Shown: positions 44,412 to 54,015 of the stretch, piece by piece | Position numbering within the stretch: position 1 is the first letter of the stretch | Layout of the letters: each line of letters starts with the position of its first letter | Origin: Mesorhizobium sp. M4B.F.Ca.ET.203.01.1.1 | GTDB lineage: Bacteria; Pseudomonadota; Alphaproteobacteria; Rhizobiales; Rhizobiaceae | DNA: 64,000 nt | Direction: 5' to 3' | Assembly: GCF_004791025.1 (NCBI RefSeq) | Contig: NZ_SRUO01000002.1 | Coordinates: 62,001 to 126,000 of the forward strand | Made by a program: the position numbers and the translations under genes | The notes under the pieces: generated by a model | Seen by the model: the letters and a program-made list of their open reading frames with translations, nothing else | Database searches by the model: none | What the model was told of the DNA's origin: nothing

Positions 44412-44425
44412 TTGATTTGGATCAA
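44412..44425. promoter_or_regulatory. FNR/NarR-type box (anaerobox)
   Basis: TTGAT-TTGG-ATCAA is a perfect inverted repeat matching the Crp/Fnr-family consensus TTGATnnnnATCAA. It lies between the divergent narR and narK genes, centred about 93 bases before the narK ATG. That would put a class II promoter start near 44460, inside the 86-base leader. Confidence 0.85.
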
Positions 44426-44511
44426 TGCCGGATGATGCCGGCTTGGTCATGCTGGCCTTGAGGGGGCGAGAGTCCGCTCCTTGAGGCCAACCGTCTAAGA
44501 GGCTGCCGACA

Positions 44512-47250
44512 ATGAAAACAACCGCGGATCCGAAGTCCGGTCAAATCCTGGGCGCAAGCACGGCGGCATTTACGGTCTGCTTCGCGGTCTGGACCATCTT
44601 TTCCATCATCGGCATTCGCATCCGCCAGGAACTCGGCCTCAGCGAGACGGAGTTCGGCCTGCTCCTCGGCACGCCGATCCTGACGGGTTCGCTGCTCAGG
44701 GTGGCGCTTGGCATCTGGACCGACCGCTACGGGGGCCGGATCGTCTTCACGGTGAACATGCTCGCGGCCGCGGTCGCAACTTTCCTTCTGTCGTATGCTC
44801 ATACCTATCCTCAGATGCTGGTCGCAGCCCTCGGCGTCGGGATCGCCGGCGGCTCCTTCTCGGTCGGTGTCGCCTATGTGTCGCGTTGGTTCCCGCCGCA
44901 AAGACAAGGTACGGCGCTTGGTATCTTCGGTGCGGGCAATGTCGGTGCCGCCGTCACCAAATTCCTCGCCCCCTTCGTGCTCGTCGCCTTCGGATGGCAG
45001 GCCGTGGCTGAGGCCTGGGCAGCGGCCCTCGTCGTCATGGCCGCCATCTTCTGGTTCATGACGGATGACGACCCGGTCATCGTCGAACGTCAGCGATCCG
45101 GCATCAAGCCGAAAAGCGCGTGGCTCGAACTCGAACCATTGAAGAACGTGCAGATCTGGCGTTTCGCGCTCTACTATTTCTTCGTGTTCGGCGCCTTTGT
45201 CGCGCTCGCGCTTTGGCTGCCGCAATATCTCATCAACGTCTACGGCCTCGACATCAAGACGGCCGGCATGATTGCTGCCTTCTTCTCCGTGCCGGCGAGC
45301 CTGTTTCGCGCCTATGGCGGACACCTTTCGGACAGCTTCGGCGCGCGTCGCGTGCTCTACTGGACCTTCATGATTTCGGTGGCGGCGACCTTCGTCCTTT
45401 CCTATCCACCGACCGACTACGTCGTCCACGGCATCAACGGGACGACCGCCTTCCACATCGAGATGGGCCTCGTCGGCTTCATCGTCACTATATTCGTGCT
45501 CGGCTTCTTCATGGCCCTCGGCAAGGCCGCCGTCTACAAGCACATCCCGGTCTACTATCCCGACCATGTCGGTTCGGTCGGCGGACTCGTCGGCATGATC
45601 GGCGGCCTTGGCGGTTTCGTGCTGCCGATCCTGTTCGGCTTGCTGCTTGACCTGACGGGCCTCTGGACGAGTTGCTTCATGGCGCTCTTCTTGCTGGTCT
45701 CCGGCGCGCTGATCTGGATGCATATGGCGATCCGCCAGATGGAACGCGGCACCGTTGGCGAGGCCCTCGCCAAGCTGCCGCCTTTCCCGGAAATGCAGGA
45801 CATGCCCACGCCTGTGGCAAAGGCCCGGACTGGCGGTGCTCTAACCGACTGGCGTCCGGAGGACAAAGCGTTCTGGGCTGAAACCGGCCGCCGCATCGCG
45901 AAACGCAATCTGTGGCTGTCGATACCGGCGCTACTGCTTTCGTTTGCCATCTGGCAGGTGTGGTCAGTCGTCGTCGCCAAGCTTCCGCTCGTCGGCTTCA
46001 CCTTCACCACCGACCAACTCTTCTGGCTCGCCGCTTTGCCCGGAATCTCCGGCGCGACGCTGCGCATCTTTTATTCCTTCATGGTGCCGATCTTCGGCGG
46101 CCGGCTCTGGACGACGCTTACGACCTGGTCGCTCATCATACCGGCCGTGGGCATCGGGTATGCGGTACAAAATCCCGACACGCCCTATGTCGTGCTGCTG
46201 ATGCTGGCGCTGCTCTGCGGCTTCGGCGGCGGCAACTTCGCCTCGTCCATGGCCAACATCTCCTTCTTCTTCCCGAAGGCGGAGAAGGGAAATGCGCTTG
46301 CACTCAACGCCGGCCTTGGCAATCTCGGCGTCAGCGTCGTCCAGTTCATCGTGCCGCTGGCAATCACCACCGGGATCTTCGGCTGGCTCGGCGGCGATCC
46401 GGCCATGGTCAAGGGAGCTGCGGGCGATGCGCCGATTTGGTTGCAGAATGCAGGCTTCGTTTTCGTGCCCTTTATAGCGCTCTCGGCTTTCGCCGCCTGG
46501 TTCGGCATGAACGACATAGCTTCTGCCAAGGCATCTTTCAGCGAGCAGGCCGTTATCTTCCAGCGTCGGCACAACTGGATCATGTGCTGGCTCTACACCG
46601 GCACTTTCGGATCCTTCATCGGCTATTCGGCTGGTTTCCCGCTGCTCACGAAGATGCTGTTTCCGGACGTCAATGCGCTCCAGTTCGCCTTCCTCGGCCC
46701 GCTGGTCGGCGCTCTCTCGCGCTCGGGCTCTGGCTGGCTCGCGGACAAGTATGGTGGCGCGCGCGTCACCTTCTGGGCCTTCATGCTGATGATCGCAGGT
46801 GTTGCCGGTGTTTTGTGGTTCATCGGCATCAAGGATCAGCCGGGCGCGTTCACGGGCTTCTTCGTGGCATTCCTGCTGCTTTTCTTCGCCACCGGCGTCG
46901 GCAACGCCTCTACGTTCCAGATGATCCCGGTGATCATGGCCAAGGAGATGGGCCGCCTGATGCCCGACGCCGATACCGAAGCGCGTCGCAAGCAGGCGGA
47001 GAAGGAGGCTGCCGCCATCACCGGCTTTACCTCCGCGATCGCGGCCTTCGGCGCGTTCTTCATACCGAAGAGCTACGGCAGCTCAATCGCCCTCACGGGC
47101 GCGCCGAACGCCGCGTTGTGGGCCTTCCTCCTGTTCTACGTGAGCTGCCTTGCCATCACCTGGGGTGTCTACACCCGCAAGGGCGGCCTTCTGCACGACA
47201 TCGAGCGCGCCAAGCGCGGCGCGCCCGTCCGCCCGGCCGCGGCCGAATAA
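44512..47250 (+). CDS. narK: fused nitrate/nitrite transporter NarK1-NarK2
   Basis: A 912-residue protein made of two complete 12-helix MFS units. The first, up to about residue 430, has the NarK motif GIWTDRYGGRIVF. The second, from about 460, has GGNFASSMANISFFFPKAEKG and SGSGWLADKYGGARVTFW. In Paracoccus the same fusion pairs a proton/nitrate symporter (NarK1-like) with a nitrate/nitrite antiporter (NarK2-like), allowing both uptake and exchange. It heads the nar operon behind the FNR-type box and lies 14 bases before narG. Confidence 0.95.
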   Translation: MKTTADPKSGQILGASTAAFTVCFAVWTIFSIIGIRIRQELGLSETEFGLLLGTPILTGSLLRVALGIWTDRYGGRIVFTVNMLAAAVATFLLSYAHTYPQMLVAALGVGIAGGSFSVGVAYVSRWFPPQRQGTALGIFGAGNVGAAVTKFLAPFVLVAFGWQAVAEAWAAALVVMAAIFWFMTDDDPVIVERQRSGIKPKSAWLELEPLKNVQIWRFALYYFFVFGAFVALALWLPQYLINVYGLDIKTAGMIAAFFSVPASLFRAYGGHLSDSFGARRVLYWTFMISVAATFVLSYPPTDYVVHGINGTTAFHIEMGLVGFIVTIFVLGFFMALGKAAVYKHIPVYYPDHVGSVGGLVGMIGGLGGFVLPILFGLLLDLTGLWTSCFMALFLLVSGALIWMHMAIRQMERGTVGEALAKLPPFPEMQDMPTPVAKARTGGALTDWRPEDKAFWAETGRRIAKRNLWLSIPALLLSFAIWQVWSVVVAKLPLVGFTFTTDQLFWLAALPGISGATLRIFYSFMVPIFGGRLWTTLTTWSLIIPAVGIGYAVQNPDTPYVVLLMLALLCGFGGGNFASSMANISFFFPKAEKGNALALNAGLGNLGVSVVQFIVPLAITTGIFGWLGGDPAMVKGAAGDAPIWLQNAGFVFVPFIALSAFAAWFGMNDIASAKASFSEQAVIFQRRHNWIMCWLYTGTFGSFIGYSAGFPLLTKMLFPDVNALQFAFLGPLVGALSRSGSGWLADKYGGARVTFWAFMLMIAGVAGVLWFIGIKDQPGAFTGFFVAFLLLFFATGVGNASTFQMIPVIMAKEMGRLMPDADTEARRKQAEKEAAAITGFTSAIAAFGAFFIPKSYGSSIALTGAPNAALWAFLLFYVSCLAITWGVYTRKGGLLHDIERAKRGAPVRPAAAE

Positions 47251-47264
47251 CCAGGGACAACGCA

Positions 47265-50200
47265 ATGTCACATTTTCTCGACCGGCTAACCTTCTTTCGC
47301 AAGACCGTCGACAGCTTTTCGGACGGTCACGGGATAGTGACCAACGAAGACCGGTCCTGGGAAGACGGCTACCGCAAGCGCTGGCAGCACGACAAGATCG
47401 TGCGCTCCACCCATGGTGTGAATTGCACCGGCTCGTGCTCGTGGAAGATCTACGTCAAGGGCGGCATCGTCACCTGGGAGACGCAGCAGACCGATTATCC
47501 GCGCACGCGGCCCGATCTGCCCAACCACGAGCCTCGCGGCTGCGCACGCGGCGCGTCATACAGCTGGTATCTCTATTCGGGCGCCCGGGTGAAATACCCG
47601 ATGATCCGCGGCCGGCTGTTGAAGCTGTGGCGGGCGGCTCGCGCCAAGATGCCGCCAGTCGCGGCATGGGCCTCGATCGTCGAGGACTCGAACAAGCGCC
47701 AATCCTACATCTCGATCCGCGGCCACGGCGGCTTCGTGCGCGCCACCTGGGACGAGGTGAACGAGCTCGTCGCAGCCGCCAATGCTTACACCGCCCGCAA
47801 ACATGGCCCTGACCGCATCATCGGCTTCTCGCCGATCCCGGCCATGTCGATGGTCTCCTATGCCGCCGGCTCGCGCTATCTTTCGCTGCTCGGTGGCGTG
47901 TGCATGTCGTTCTACGACTGGTATTGCGACCTGCCGCCGGCGAGCCCGCAGACCTGGGGCGAGCAGACCGACGTGCCGGAGAGCGCCGACTGGTACAATG
48001 CCGGCTTCATCATCGTCTGGGGCTCGAACGTGCCACAGACGCGTACCCCGGACGCGCATTTCTACACTGAGGTCCGCTACAAGGGCACCAAGAGCGCGGT
48101 CGTCTCGCCGGACTATGCCGAAGCGACCAAGTTCGCCGACATCTGGCTCAATCCAAAGCAGGGCACCGACGCCGCGCTGGCGCTCGCCATGGGCCACGTG
48201 ATCCTGCGCGAATACCACCTCGACCGCAGCGTCGCCTATTTCGACGACTATGCCCGGCGCTACACCGACATGCCCTTCCTGGTGCGGCTGGCGGAGCGCG
48301 ACGGCAAGCTCGTTCCGGAGCGCCTGCTGCGTGCCTCCGAGATCAAGGGCGCTCTCGGCGAGAAGAACAACCCGCAATGGAAGACGGTCGCCATCGACGA
48401 GGCAACGGATGCGTTAGTCGCGCCACTCGGGTCGGCCGGCTACCGCTGGGGCGAGCAAGGAAAGTGGAATCTCGAGGAAAAGGATGGCAAGGGGCGGGAC
48501 GTTCGGTTGAAGCTCTCCCTCGCCGGCGATGGAGCTGACATTGCGGCTGTCGACTTCCCCTATTTCGGAGGCCGGGCAACGGAGCATTTCGTGGCCACCG
48601 AGCATGGCGAGATCCTGACCCGCAATATCCCGGTCCGCACGATCAAGACCATCGACGGGGCGGTGAAGGTGGCAACGGTCTACGACCTGCTCATGGCCAA
48701 TTACGGCCTCGACCGCGGCTTCGGCGGCGCCAATGTCGCCTCTTCCTACGATGACGACGTGCCGTTCACACCCGCCTGGGCTGAGCGCATCACTGGCGTG
48801 AAGCGCGACGCCATCGTCACCGTGGCGCGCGAATTCGCCACCAATGCCGAAAAGACCAACGGCCGCTCGATGGTGATCCTGGGCGCAGGTCTCAACCACT
48901 GGTACCACATGGATATGAATTACCGGGGGATCATCAACCTCCTGGTGTTCTGCGGCGCCGTCGGCCAGTCGGGCGGCGGCTGGTCGCACTATGTCGGCCA
49001 GGAAAAGCTGCGGCCGCAGACAGGCTGGACGCCGCTCGCTTTCGCGCTCGACTGGGCGCGCCCGCCGCGCCACCAGAACTCGACGTCCTTCTTCTACGCG
49101 CACACGGACCAATGGCGATACGAGACCCTGACGGCGGCGGAGATCTTGTCGCCGACCGCGCCCGAAGGAGACTGGAACCAAAGCTTCATCGACTACAACG
49201 TCCGCGCCGAGCGCATGGGCTGGCTGCCTTCGGCGCCGCAGTTGAAGCAGAACCCGCTCGATATCGCCAAACGAGCTTCGGCTGCTGGCCTCGAGGTGAA
49301 GGACTATGTGGCAAGCGCACTGAAGTCGGGTGAACTCGACCTTGCATGCGAGGACCCTGACGATCCGGCCAACTGGCCCCGCAACATGTTCGTGTGGCGC
49401 TCCAACATTCTGGGGTCTTCCGGCAAGGGCCACGAATACTTTCTGAAGCACCTGCTCGGCACCACGCACGGTGTCATGGGCAAGGACCTCGGCGCCGAAG
49501 GCAAGGTGCGCAACAAGGAGGTCGTTTGGCACGACGAGGCGCCGCGGGGAAAGCTCGATCTTCTTGTCACGCTCGATTTCCGCATGTCGACGACCTGCGT
49601 GTACTCCGACATCGTGCTGCCGACCGCGACCTGGTACGAGAAGAACGACCTCAACACCTCCGACATGCACCCCTTCATCCACCCGCTGTCGGCGGCGGTG
49701 GACCCTGCCTGGGAGGCACGCTCGGACTGGGATATCTACAAGGGCCTCGCCAGGGCCTTTTCCGAGGTCGCTCCGGAGGTGCTGGGCGTGGAGCAGGACG
49801 TCGTCCTAACTCCCACCCAGCATGACACGCCCGGCGAGATCGCCCAGCCCTTCGACGTCGCCGACTGGAAACGCGGCGAGATCGAACCGATCCCGGGCAG
49901 GACGATGCCGGCCGTGAGCGTCGTCAAGCGCGACTATCCGAACCTCTACGCCCGCTTCACCGCGCTCGGCCCGCTGATGACCGAGGCCGGCAACGGCGGC
50001 AAGGGCATCAACTGGAAGACAGCGCATGAAGTCGAGGCGCTGGGCGCGCTCAACGGCGTCCAACCCGCCGGCCCCGCCAAGGGCCTGCCGAAGATCGAGA
50101 CGGATATCGACGCGACCGAAGTCATCCTGATGCTCGCGCCGGAAACCAACGGCGAGGTCGCGGTGAAAGCCTGGGAGGCGCTCTCCAAGGCGACGGGCCG

Positions 50201-51005
50201 CGAGCATGCTCATCTCGCCATCCCGAAGGAGGACGAGAAGATCCGCTTTCGCGACGTTCAGGCCCAGCCGCGCAAGATCATCTCCTCTCCCACCTGGTCC
50301 GGCATCGAAAGTGAGAAGGTCTGCTACAATGCCGGCTACACGAACGTCCACGAACTGATCCCGTGGCGCACGCTGACCGGACGCCAGCAGCTTTATCAGG
50401 ATCATCTGTGGATGCGGGCCTTCGGCGAAGGCTTCATCACCTGGAAGCCGCCGGTCGACCTGAAGACGATCTCCGCCGTCAAGGGAGTCAGGTCCAACGG
50501 CAACAAAGAGATCGTCCTCAACTTCATCACGCCGCATCAGAAATGGGGCATCCATTCCACCTACAGCGACAATCTCCTGATGCTGACGCTCAATCGCGGC
50601 GGTCCGGTGGTGTGGATTTCCGAGACCGACGCCAAGGCCGCGGACATCGTGGACAATGACTGGGTCGAGGTTTTTAACGCCAACGGAGCGCTTACGGCCC
50701 GCGCCGTCGTCTCCCAGCGAGTCAAACAGGGCATGATGCTGATGTATCACGCTCAGGAGAAGATCGTGAACACGCCCGGCTCCGAACTGACCGGCAACCG
50801 CGGCGGCATCCACAATTCGGTGACGCGCACGGTGCTCAAGCCGACCCATATGATCGGCGGCTATGTCCAGCAGTCCTACGGCTTCAACTACTACGGAACC
50901 GTTGGCTCCAACCGCGACGAGTTCATCGTGGTCCGCAAGATGGCGACCGTCGACTGGCTCGAGGAACCCCTGCAAGCGAATGCTCCCAAGGAGGCCGCAG
51001 AATGA
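47265..51005 (+). CDS. narG: respiratory nitrate reductase alpha subunit
   Basis: A 1246-residue molybdoenzyme, normal length. I used ATG 47265 (MSHFLDRLTF); the frame is open far upstream only because of an overlapping shadow of narK. The FS0 iron-sulfur ligands are H50, C54, C58 and C93, and the molybdenum ligand D222 lies in FYDWYCDLPP. Both match the Escherichia coli enzyme. There is no Tat signal, as expected for a NarG facing the cytoplasm. It reduces nitrate to nitrite with electrons passed from NarI through NarH. Confidence 0.98.
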   Translation: MSHFLDRLTFFRKTVDSFSDGHGIVTNEDRSWEDGYRKRWQHDKIVRSTHGVNCTGSCSWKIYVKGGIVTWETQQTDYPRTRPDLPNHEPRGCARGASYSWYLYSGARVKYPMIRGRLLKLWRAARAKMPPVAAWASIVEDSNKRQSYISIRGHGGFVRATWDEVNELVAAANAYTARKHGPDRIIGFSPIPAMSMVSYAAGSRYLSLLGGVCMSFYDWYCDLPPASPQTWGEQTDVPESADWYNAGFIIVWGSNVPQTRTPDAHFYTEVRYKGTKSAVVSPDYAEATKFADIWLNPKQGTDAALALAMGHVILREYHLDRSVAYFDDYARRYTDMPFLVRLAERDGKLVPERLLRASEIKGALGEKNNPQWKTVAIDEATDALVAPLGSAGYRWGEQGKWNLEEKDGKGRDVRLKLSLAGDGADIAAVDFPYFGGRATEHFVATEHGEILTRNIPVRTIKTIDGAVKVATVYDLLMANYGLDRGFGGANVASSYDDDVPFTPAWAERITGVKRDAIVTVAREFATNAEKTNGRSMVILGAGLNHWYHMDMNYRGIINLLVFCGAVGQSGGGWSHYVGQEKLRPQTGWTPLAFALDWARPPRHQNSTSFFYAHTDQWRYETLTAAEILSPTAPEGDWNQSFIDYNVRAERMGWLPSAPQLKQNPLDIAKRASAAGLEVKDYVASALKSGELDLACEDPDDPANWPRNMFVWRSNILGSSGKGHEYFLKHLLGTTHGVMGKDLGAEGKVRNKEVVWHDEAPRGKLDLLVTLDFRMSTTCVYSDIVLPTATWYEKNDLNTSDMHPFIHPLSAAVDPAWEARSDWDIYKGLARAFSEVAPEVLGVEQDVVLTPTQHDTPGEIAQPFDVADWKRGEIEPIPGRTMPAVSVVKRDYPNLYARFTALGPLMTEAGNGGKGINWKTAHEVEALGALNGVQPAGPAKGLPKIETDIDATEVILMLAPETNGEVAVKAWEALSKATGREHAHLAIPKEDEKIRFRDVQAQPRKIISSPTWSGIESEKVCYNAGYTNVHELIPWRTLTGRQQLYQDHLWMRAFGEGFITWKPPVDLKTISAVKGVRSNGNKEIVLNFITPHQKWGIHSTYSDNLLMLTLNRGGPVVWISETDAKAADIVDNDWVEVFNANGALTARAVVSQRVKQGMMLMYHAQEKIVNTPGSELTGNRGGIHNSVTRTVLKPTHMIGGYVQQSYGFNYYGTVGSNRDEFIVVRKMATVDWLEEPLQANAPKEAAE

Positions 51006-52528
51006 AAATCCGCGCCCAGATCGCGATGGTGTTGAACCTCGACAAATGCATCGGGTGTCACACCTGTTCGGTTACCTGCAAGAACGTCTGGACCAACCGT
51101 GAAGGCGTCGAATACGCTTGGTTCAACAATGTCGAGACCAAGCCGGGCGTTGGCTATCCCAAGGAATGGGAGAATCAGCAGAAATGGAACGGCGGCTGGC
51201 GACGCAAGAAGAATGGCAAGATCGAGCCGAAGATGGGCGCCAAGTGGCGCATCCTCGCCAACATCTTCGCAAACCCTGATCTGCCGGAGATCGACGACTA
51301 CTACGAGCCGTTCACTTTCGATTACCAGCATCTGCACACGGCGAAGGAATCGAAAGCTTTCCCTACGGCTCGTCCGCGCTCGGCCATCACCGGCGAGCGG
51401 ATGGAAAAGATCGAATGGGGACCGAACTGGGAGGAGATCCTCGGCGGCGAGTTCGAGAAGCGGTCGAAGGACGTGAATTTCGAGGGCGTCCAGAAGGACA
51501 TTTACGGCCAGTTCGAAAATACCTTCATGATGTACCTTCCGAGGCTTTGCGAGCACTGCCTCAACCCGACCTGCGCGGCGGTGTGCCCGTCCGGGGCCAT
51601 CTACAAGCGCGAGGAGGACGGCATCGTACTGATCGATCAGGACAAGTGCCGCGGCTGGCGCATGTGCGTCTCCGGCTGCCCCTACAAGAAGATCTACTAC
51701 AACTGGTCGTCGGGCAAATCGGAGAAGTGCATCTTCTGCTATCCCCGCATCGAGGCGGGGCAGCCGACGGTCTGTTCGGAAACCTGCGTCGGGCGCATCC
51801 GCTATCTCGGCGTGATCCTCTACGACGCCGACCGTATCGAGGCGGCTGCCAGCGTACCGCAGGAGAAGGACCTCTATCAGGCGCAGCTCGATATCTTCCT
51901 CGATCCGAACGATCCGGCCGTCATCGCACAGGCCCGTGCCGACGGGATTCCCGACAACTGGCTGGAGGCGGCCAAATTGTCGCCGGTCTGGAAGATGGCG
52001 ATGGAGTGGAAGATTGCCTTTCCGCTTCACCCCGAGTACCGCACGCTGCCGATGGTCTGGTACGTTCCGCCGCTCTCGCCCATCCAGTCGGCGGCTGCCG
52101 CCGGCAAGATGGGGCTGGACGGCGATATGCCCGACGTGCGCAGCCTGCGCATCCCGCTCCAGTATCTGGCCAATCTGCTGACGGCGGGCAATGAGGAGCC
52201 CGTGGCGCTTGCGCTCGAGCGCATGCTGGCGATGCGAAGCTACATGCGGGCAAAGACGATCGACGGCCGCCTCGACGAGTCGATCGCGACGCGGGTCGGC
52301 CTGACGGGCGCAGCCATCGACGACATGTACAAGGTCATGGCGATCGCCAATTACGAGGATCGTTTCGTCATCCCCACTTCGCACCGCGAATGGAGCGAGG
52401 ACGCCCAGGACCTGCGCGGCTCCTGCGGCTTCTCGTTCGGCAACGGTTGCTCGGGCGGTTCCACCGAGACCAACCTCTTCGGCACCAAGCAGACCAAGCG
52501 GCCGACAAACCCGATGGAGATCGCGTGA
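51002..52528 (+). CDS. narH: respiratory nitrate reductase beta subunit
   Basis: A 508-residue iron-sulfur protein with a 4-base overlap to narG. The ligands begin with C16, C19, C22 and C26 (CIGCHTCSVTC). Further clusters are CEHCLNPTCAAVCPSG, CRGWRMCVSGC with Trp in place of the fourth Cys (the [3Fe-4S] site), and CIFCYPR with CSETC. It carries electrons from the NarI haems to NarG. All cluster ligands I looked for are present. Confidence 0.98.
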   Translation: MKIRAQIAMVLNLDKCIGCHTCSVTCKNVWTNREGVEYAWFNNVETKPGVGYPKEWENQQKWNGGWRRKKNGKIEPKMGAKWRILANIFANPDLPEIDDYYEPFTFDYQHLHTAKESKAFPTARPRSAITGERMEKIEWGPNWEEILGGEFEKRSKDVNFEGVQKDIYGQFENTFMMYLPRLCEHCLNPTCAAVCPSGAIYKREEDGIVLIDQDKCRGWRMCVSGCPYKKIYYNWSSGKSEKCIFCYPRIEAGQPTVCSETCVGRIRYLGVILYDADRIEAAASVPQEKDLYQAQLDIFLDPNDPAVIAQARADGIPDNWLEAAKLSPVWKMAMEWKIAFPLHPEYRTLPMVWYVPPLSPIQSAAAAGKMGLDGDMPDVRSLRIPLQYLANLLTAGNEEPVALALERMLAMRSYMRAKTIDGRLDESIATRVGLTGAAIDDMYKVMAIANYEDRFVIPTSHREWSEDAQDLRGSCGFSFGNGCSGGSTETNLFGTKQTKRPTNPMEIA

Positions 52529-53220
52529 TGCTCTCGAACAGGACCTTCAAGGCGCTCTCGGCGCTCCTTTCCTATCCGACCGAGGAACTTTGCGCGGCGA
52601 TCCCGGAAATCACCGCGGCGGTCGCAGACGAGGGACTGATATCGGACGAAGCAGGCAAGCACCTGCAGTCCTTGTTTGCCGATCTGGCCACCCTGGATCT
52701 CTACGATTTGCAAGAGCGTTACGTGGAATTGTTCGACAAGACGCGCCGCCACTCGCTGCATCTCTTCGAGCACATCCATGGCGAGAGCCGAGATCGCGGC
52801 CAGGCGATGGTCGATCTGGCCGAACACTACCGGCGTGGCGGGCTCGAGGTCGCGGCAAACGAATTGCCCGACTTCATCCCGCTTTTCCTCGAATTCCTCT
52901 CCGCCCGTCCCATTGAGGAGGCGCGCGGGCTGCTAAATGAAACCGGCCACATCTTCTCGCTGCTGGAAGGTCGGCTCGCCAAGCGCAACGCAGGCTATGC
53001 CGCTGTATTCACGGCCATACGCTCGATAGTCAGCGAGCCGGCCGTGGCCGTGGGCGCCGACGAACTCGACGAGCCCGACGACCTGGCAGCCATCGACGCC
53101 GCCTGGGAAGAGGCCGCGGTCGCATTCGGTCCCGGGAATGCGACCGACGGCTGTTCCGTCGACCGACTGAGAATCCAGATGCGCGCCGCCAATCGCGATG
53201 CGCGTAGTAGCGTTGCCTGA
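52528..53220 (+). CDS. narJ: nitrate reductase assembly chaperone
   Basis: A 230-residue protein from ATG 52528, overlapping the narH stop by one base (TGATG). The all-helical TorD/NarJ fold has YVELFDKTRRHSLHLFEHIHGE and ANELPDFIPLFLEFLS, the blocks that bind the NarG N-terminus. It is needed for molybdenum cofactor insertion and membrane docking of NarGH and is not part of the final complex. Confidence 0.96.
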   Translation: MLSNRTFKALSALLSYPTEELCAAIPEITAAVADEGLISDEAGKHLQSLFADLATLDLYDLQERYVELFDKTRRHSLHLFEHIHGESRDRGQAMVDLAEHYRRGGLEVAANELPDFIPLFLEFLSARPIEEARGLLNETGHIFSLLEGRLAKRNAGYAAVFTAIRSIVSEPAVAVGADELDEPDDLAAIDAAWEEAAVAFGPGNATDGCSVDRLRIQMRAANRDARSSVA

Positions 53221-53232
53221 CGGAGGAAAGCC

Positions 53233-54012
53233 ATGTCCGACACAATCAACGCCGCGCTCTTTGGCTGGTATCCCTATTTCTGCCTGACCATCTTCCTGCT
53301 CGGTAGCCTGATCCGCTTCGATCGCGAGCAATATACCTGGAAGACGGGATCCTCCCAGTTGCTGCGGCGGCGTCAGCTCCGCTGGGGCTCCAATCTGTTC
53401 CACGTCGGTATCTTGATGATCTTCGCCGGCCACTTCGTCGGCCTGCTGACGCCGATCTGGGTATTCGATGCGCTCGGTGTCTCACACAGCTTCAAGCAGG
53501 GCCTTGCCATCACCGCCGGCGGCATCGCTGGCGTTGCCTGCTTCATCGGCATAGCGCTTCTGGCCCATCGTCGTCTGTTCGATCCTCGCATCCGCAACAC
53601 GTCGGCGCCCGGTGACATCGCGATTTTGTTGCTGCTCTGGTTGCAGCTCACGCTTGGCCTTTCGACCATCTTCGTCTCGCTCGGTCACATGGACGGCCAT
53701 GAGATGGTGAAATTCATGAACTGGGCGCAGGGCATCCTCACCTTGCGGCCGGCGGCCGCGGCCTACGTCGCCGACGTCAACCCGATCTTCAAGGCGCATC
53801 TCCTGCTCGGCATGACGATCTTTCTGGTCTTCCCGTTCACCAGGTTGGTTCATGTCTGGAGCGCGCCGGTCTGGTATCTCGGCCGTCCCGGCTATCAGGT
53901 CGTGCGCACACGCTTCGCCGAGCGCCGGTCGCCCGCGCCAGTGTCCGTGATGCGGTCGTCCGAGCCCTTGCGGCGCCCCGCTGCCGCTCCATCCCACCAG
54001 CCCGCGGAGTAA
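53233..54012 (+). CDS. narI: respiratory nitrate reductase gamma subunit
   Basis: A 259-residue inner-membrane cytochrome b with five hydrophobic segments. Histidines in HVGILMIFAGHFVGL and, near the C-terminus, VSLGHMDGHEMVKF and FKAHLLLG, plus RLVHVW, supply the ligands of the two b haems. The C-terminal tail of about 50 residues is longer and more proline-rich than in Escherichia coli. It oxidises quinol and feeds NarH. It follows narJ after 12 bases. Confidence 0.96.
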   Translation: MSDTINAALFGWYPYFCLTIFLLGSLIRFDREQYTWKTGSSQLLRRRQLRWGSNLFHVGILMIFAGHFVGLLTPIWVFDALGVSHSFKQGLAITAGGIAGVACFIGIALLAHRRLFDPRIRNTSAPGDIAILLLLWLQLTLGLSTIFVSLGHMDGHEMVKFMNWAQGILTLRPAAAAYVADVNPIFKAHLLLGMTIFLVFPFTRLVHVWSAPVWYLGRPGYQVVRTRFAERRSPAPVSVMRSSEPLRRPAAAPSHQPAE

Positions 54013-54015
54013 ACC

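Noticed and set aside
44422..45723. Long minus-strand frame opposite narK
   Set aside because: Highly charged, His/Glu/Arg/Asp-rich composition typical of the antisense of a GC-rich membrane-protein gene; no ribosome binding site and no family.
45912..47264. Long N-terminal extension in frame with narG
   Set aside because: It is antisense-free but lies entirely inside narK in another frame, is Arg/His-rich, and the conserved NarG start is MSHFLDRLTF at 47265.
49806..52384. Long minus-strand frames opposite narG and narH
   Set aside because: Shadow frames produced by strong third-position GC bias in nar genes; nar products on the plus strand are complete.
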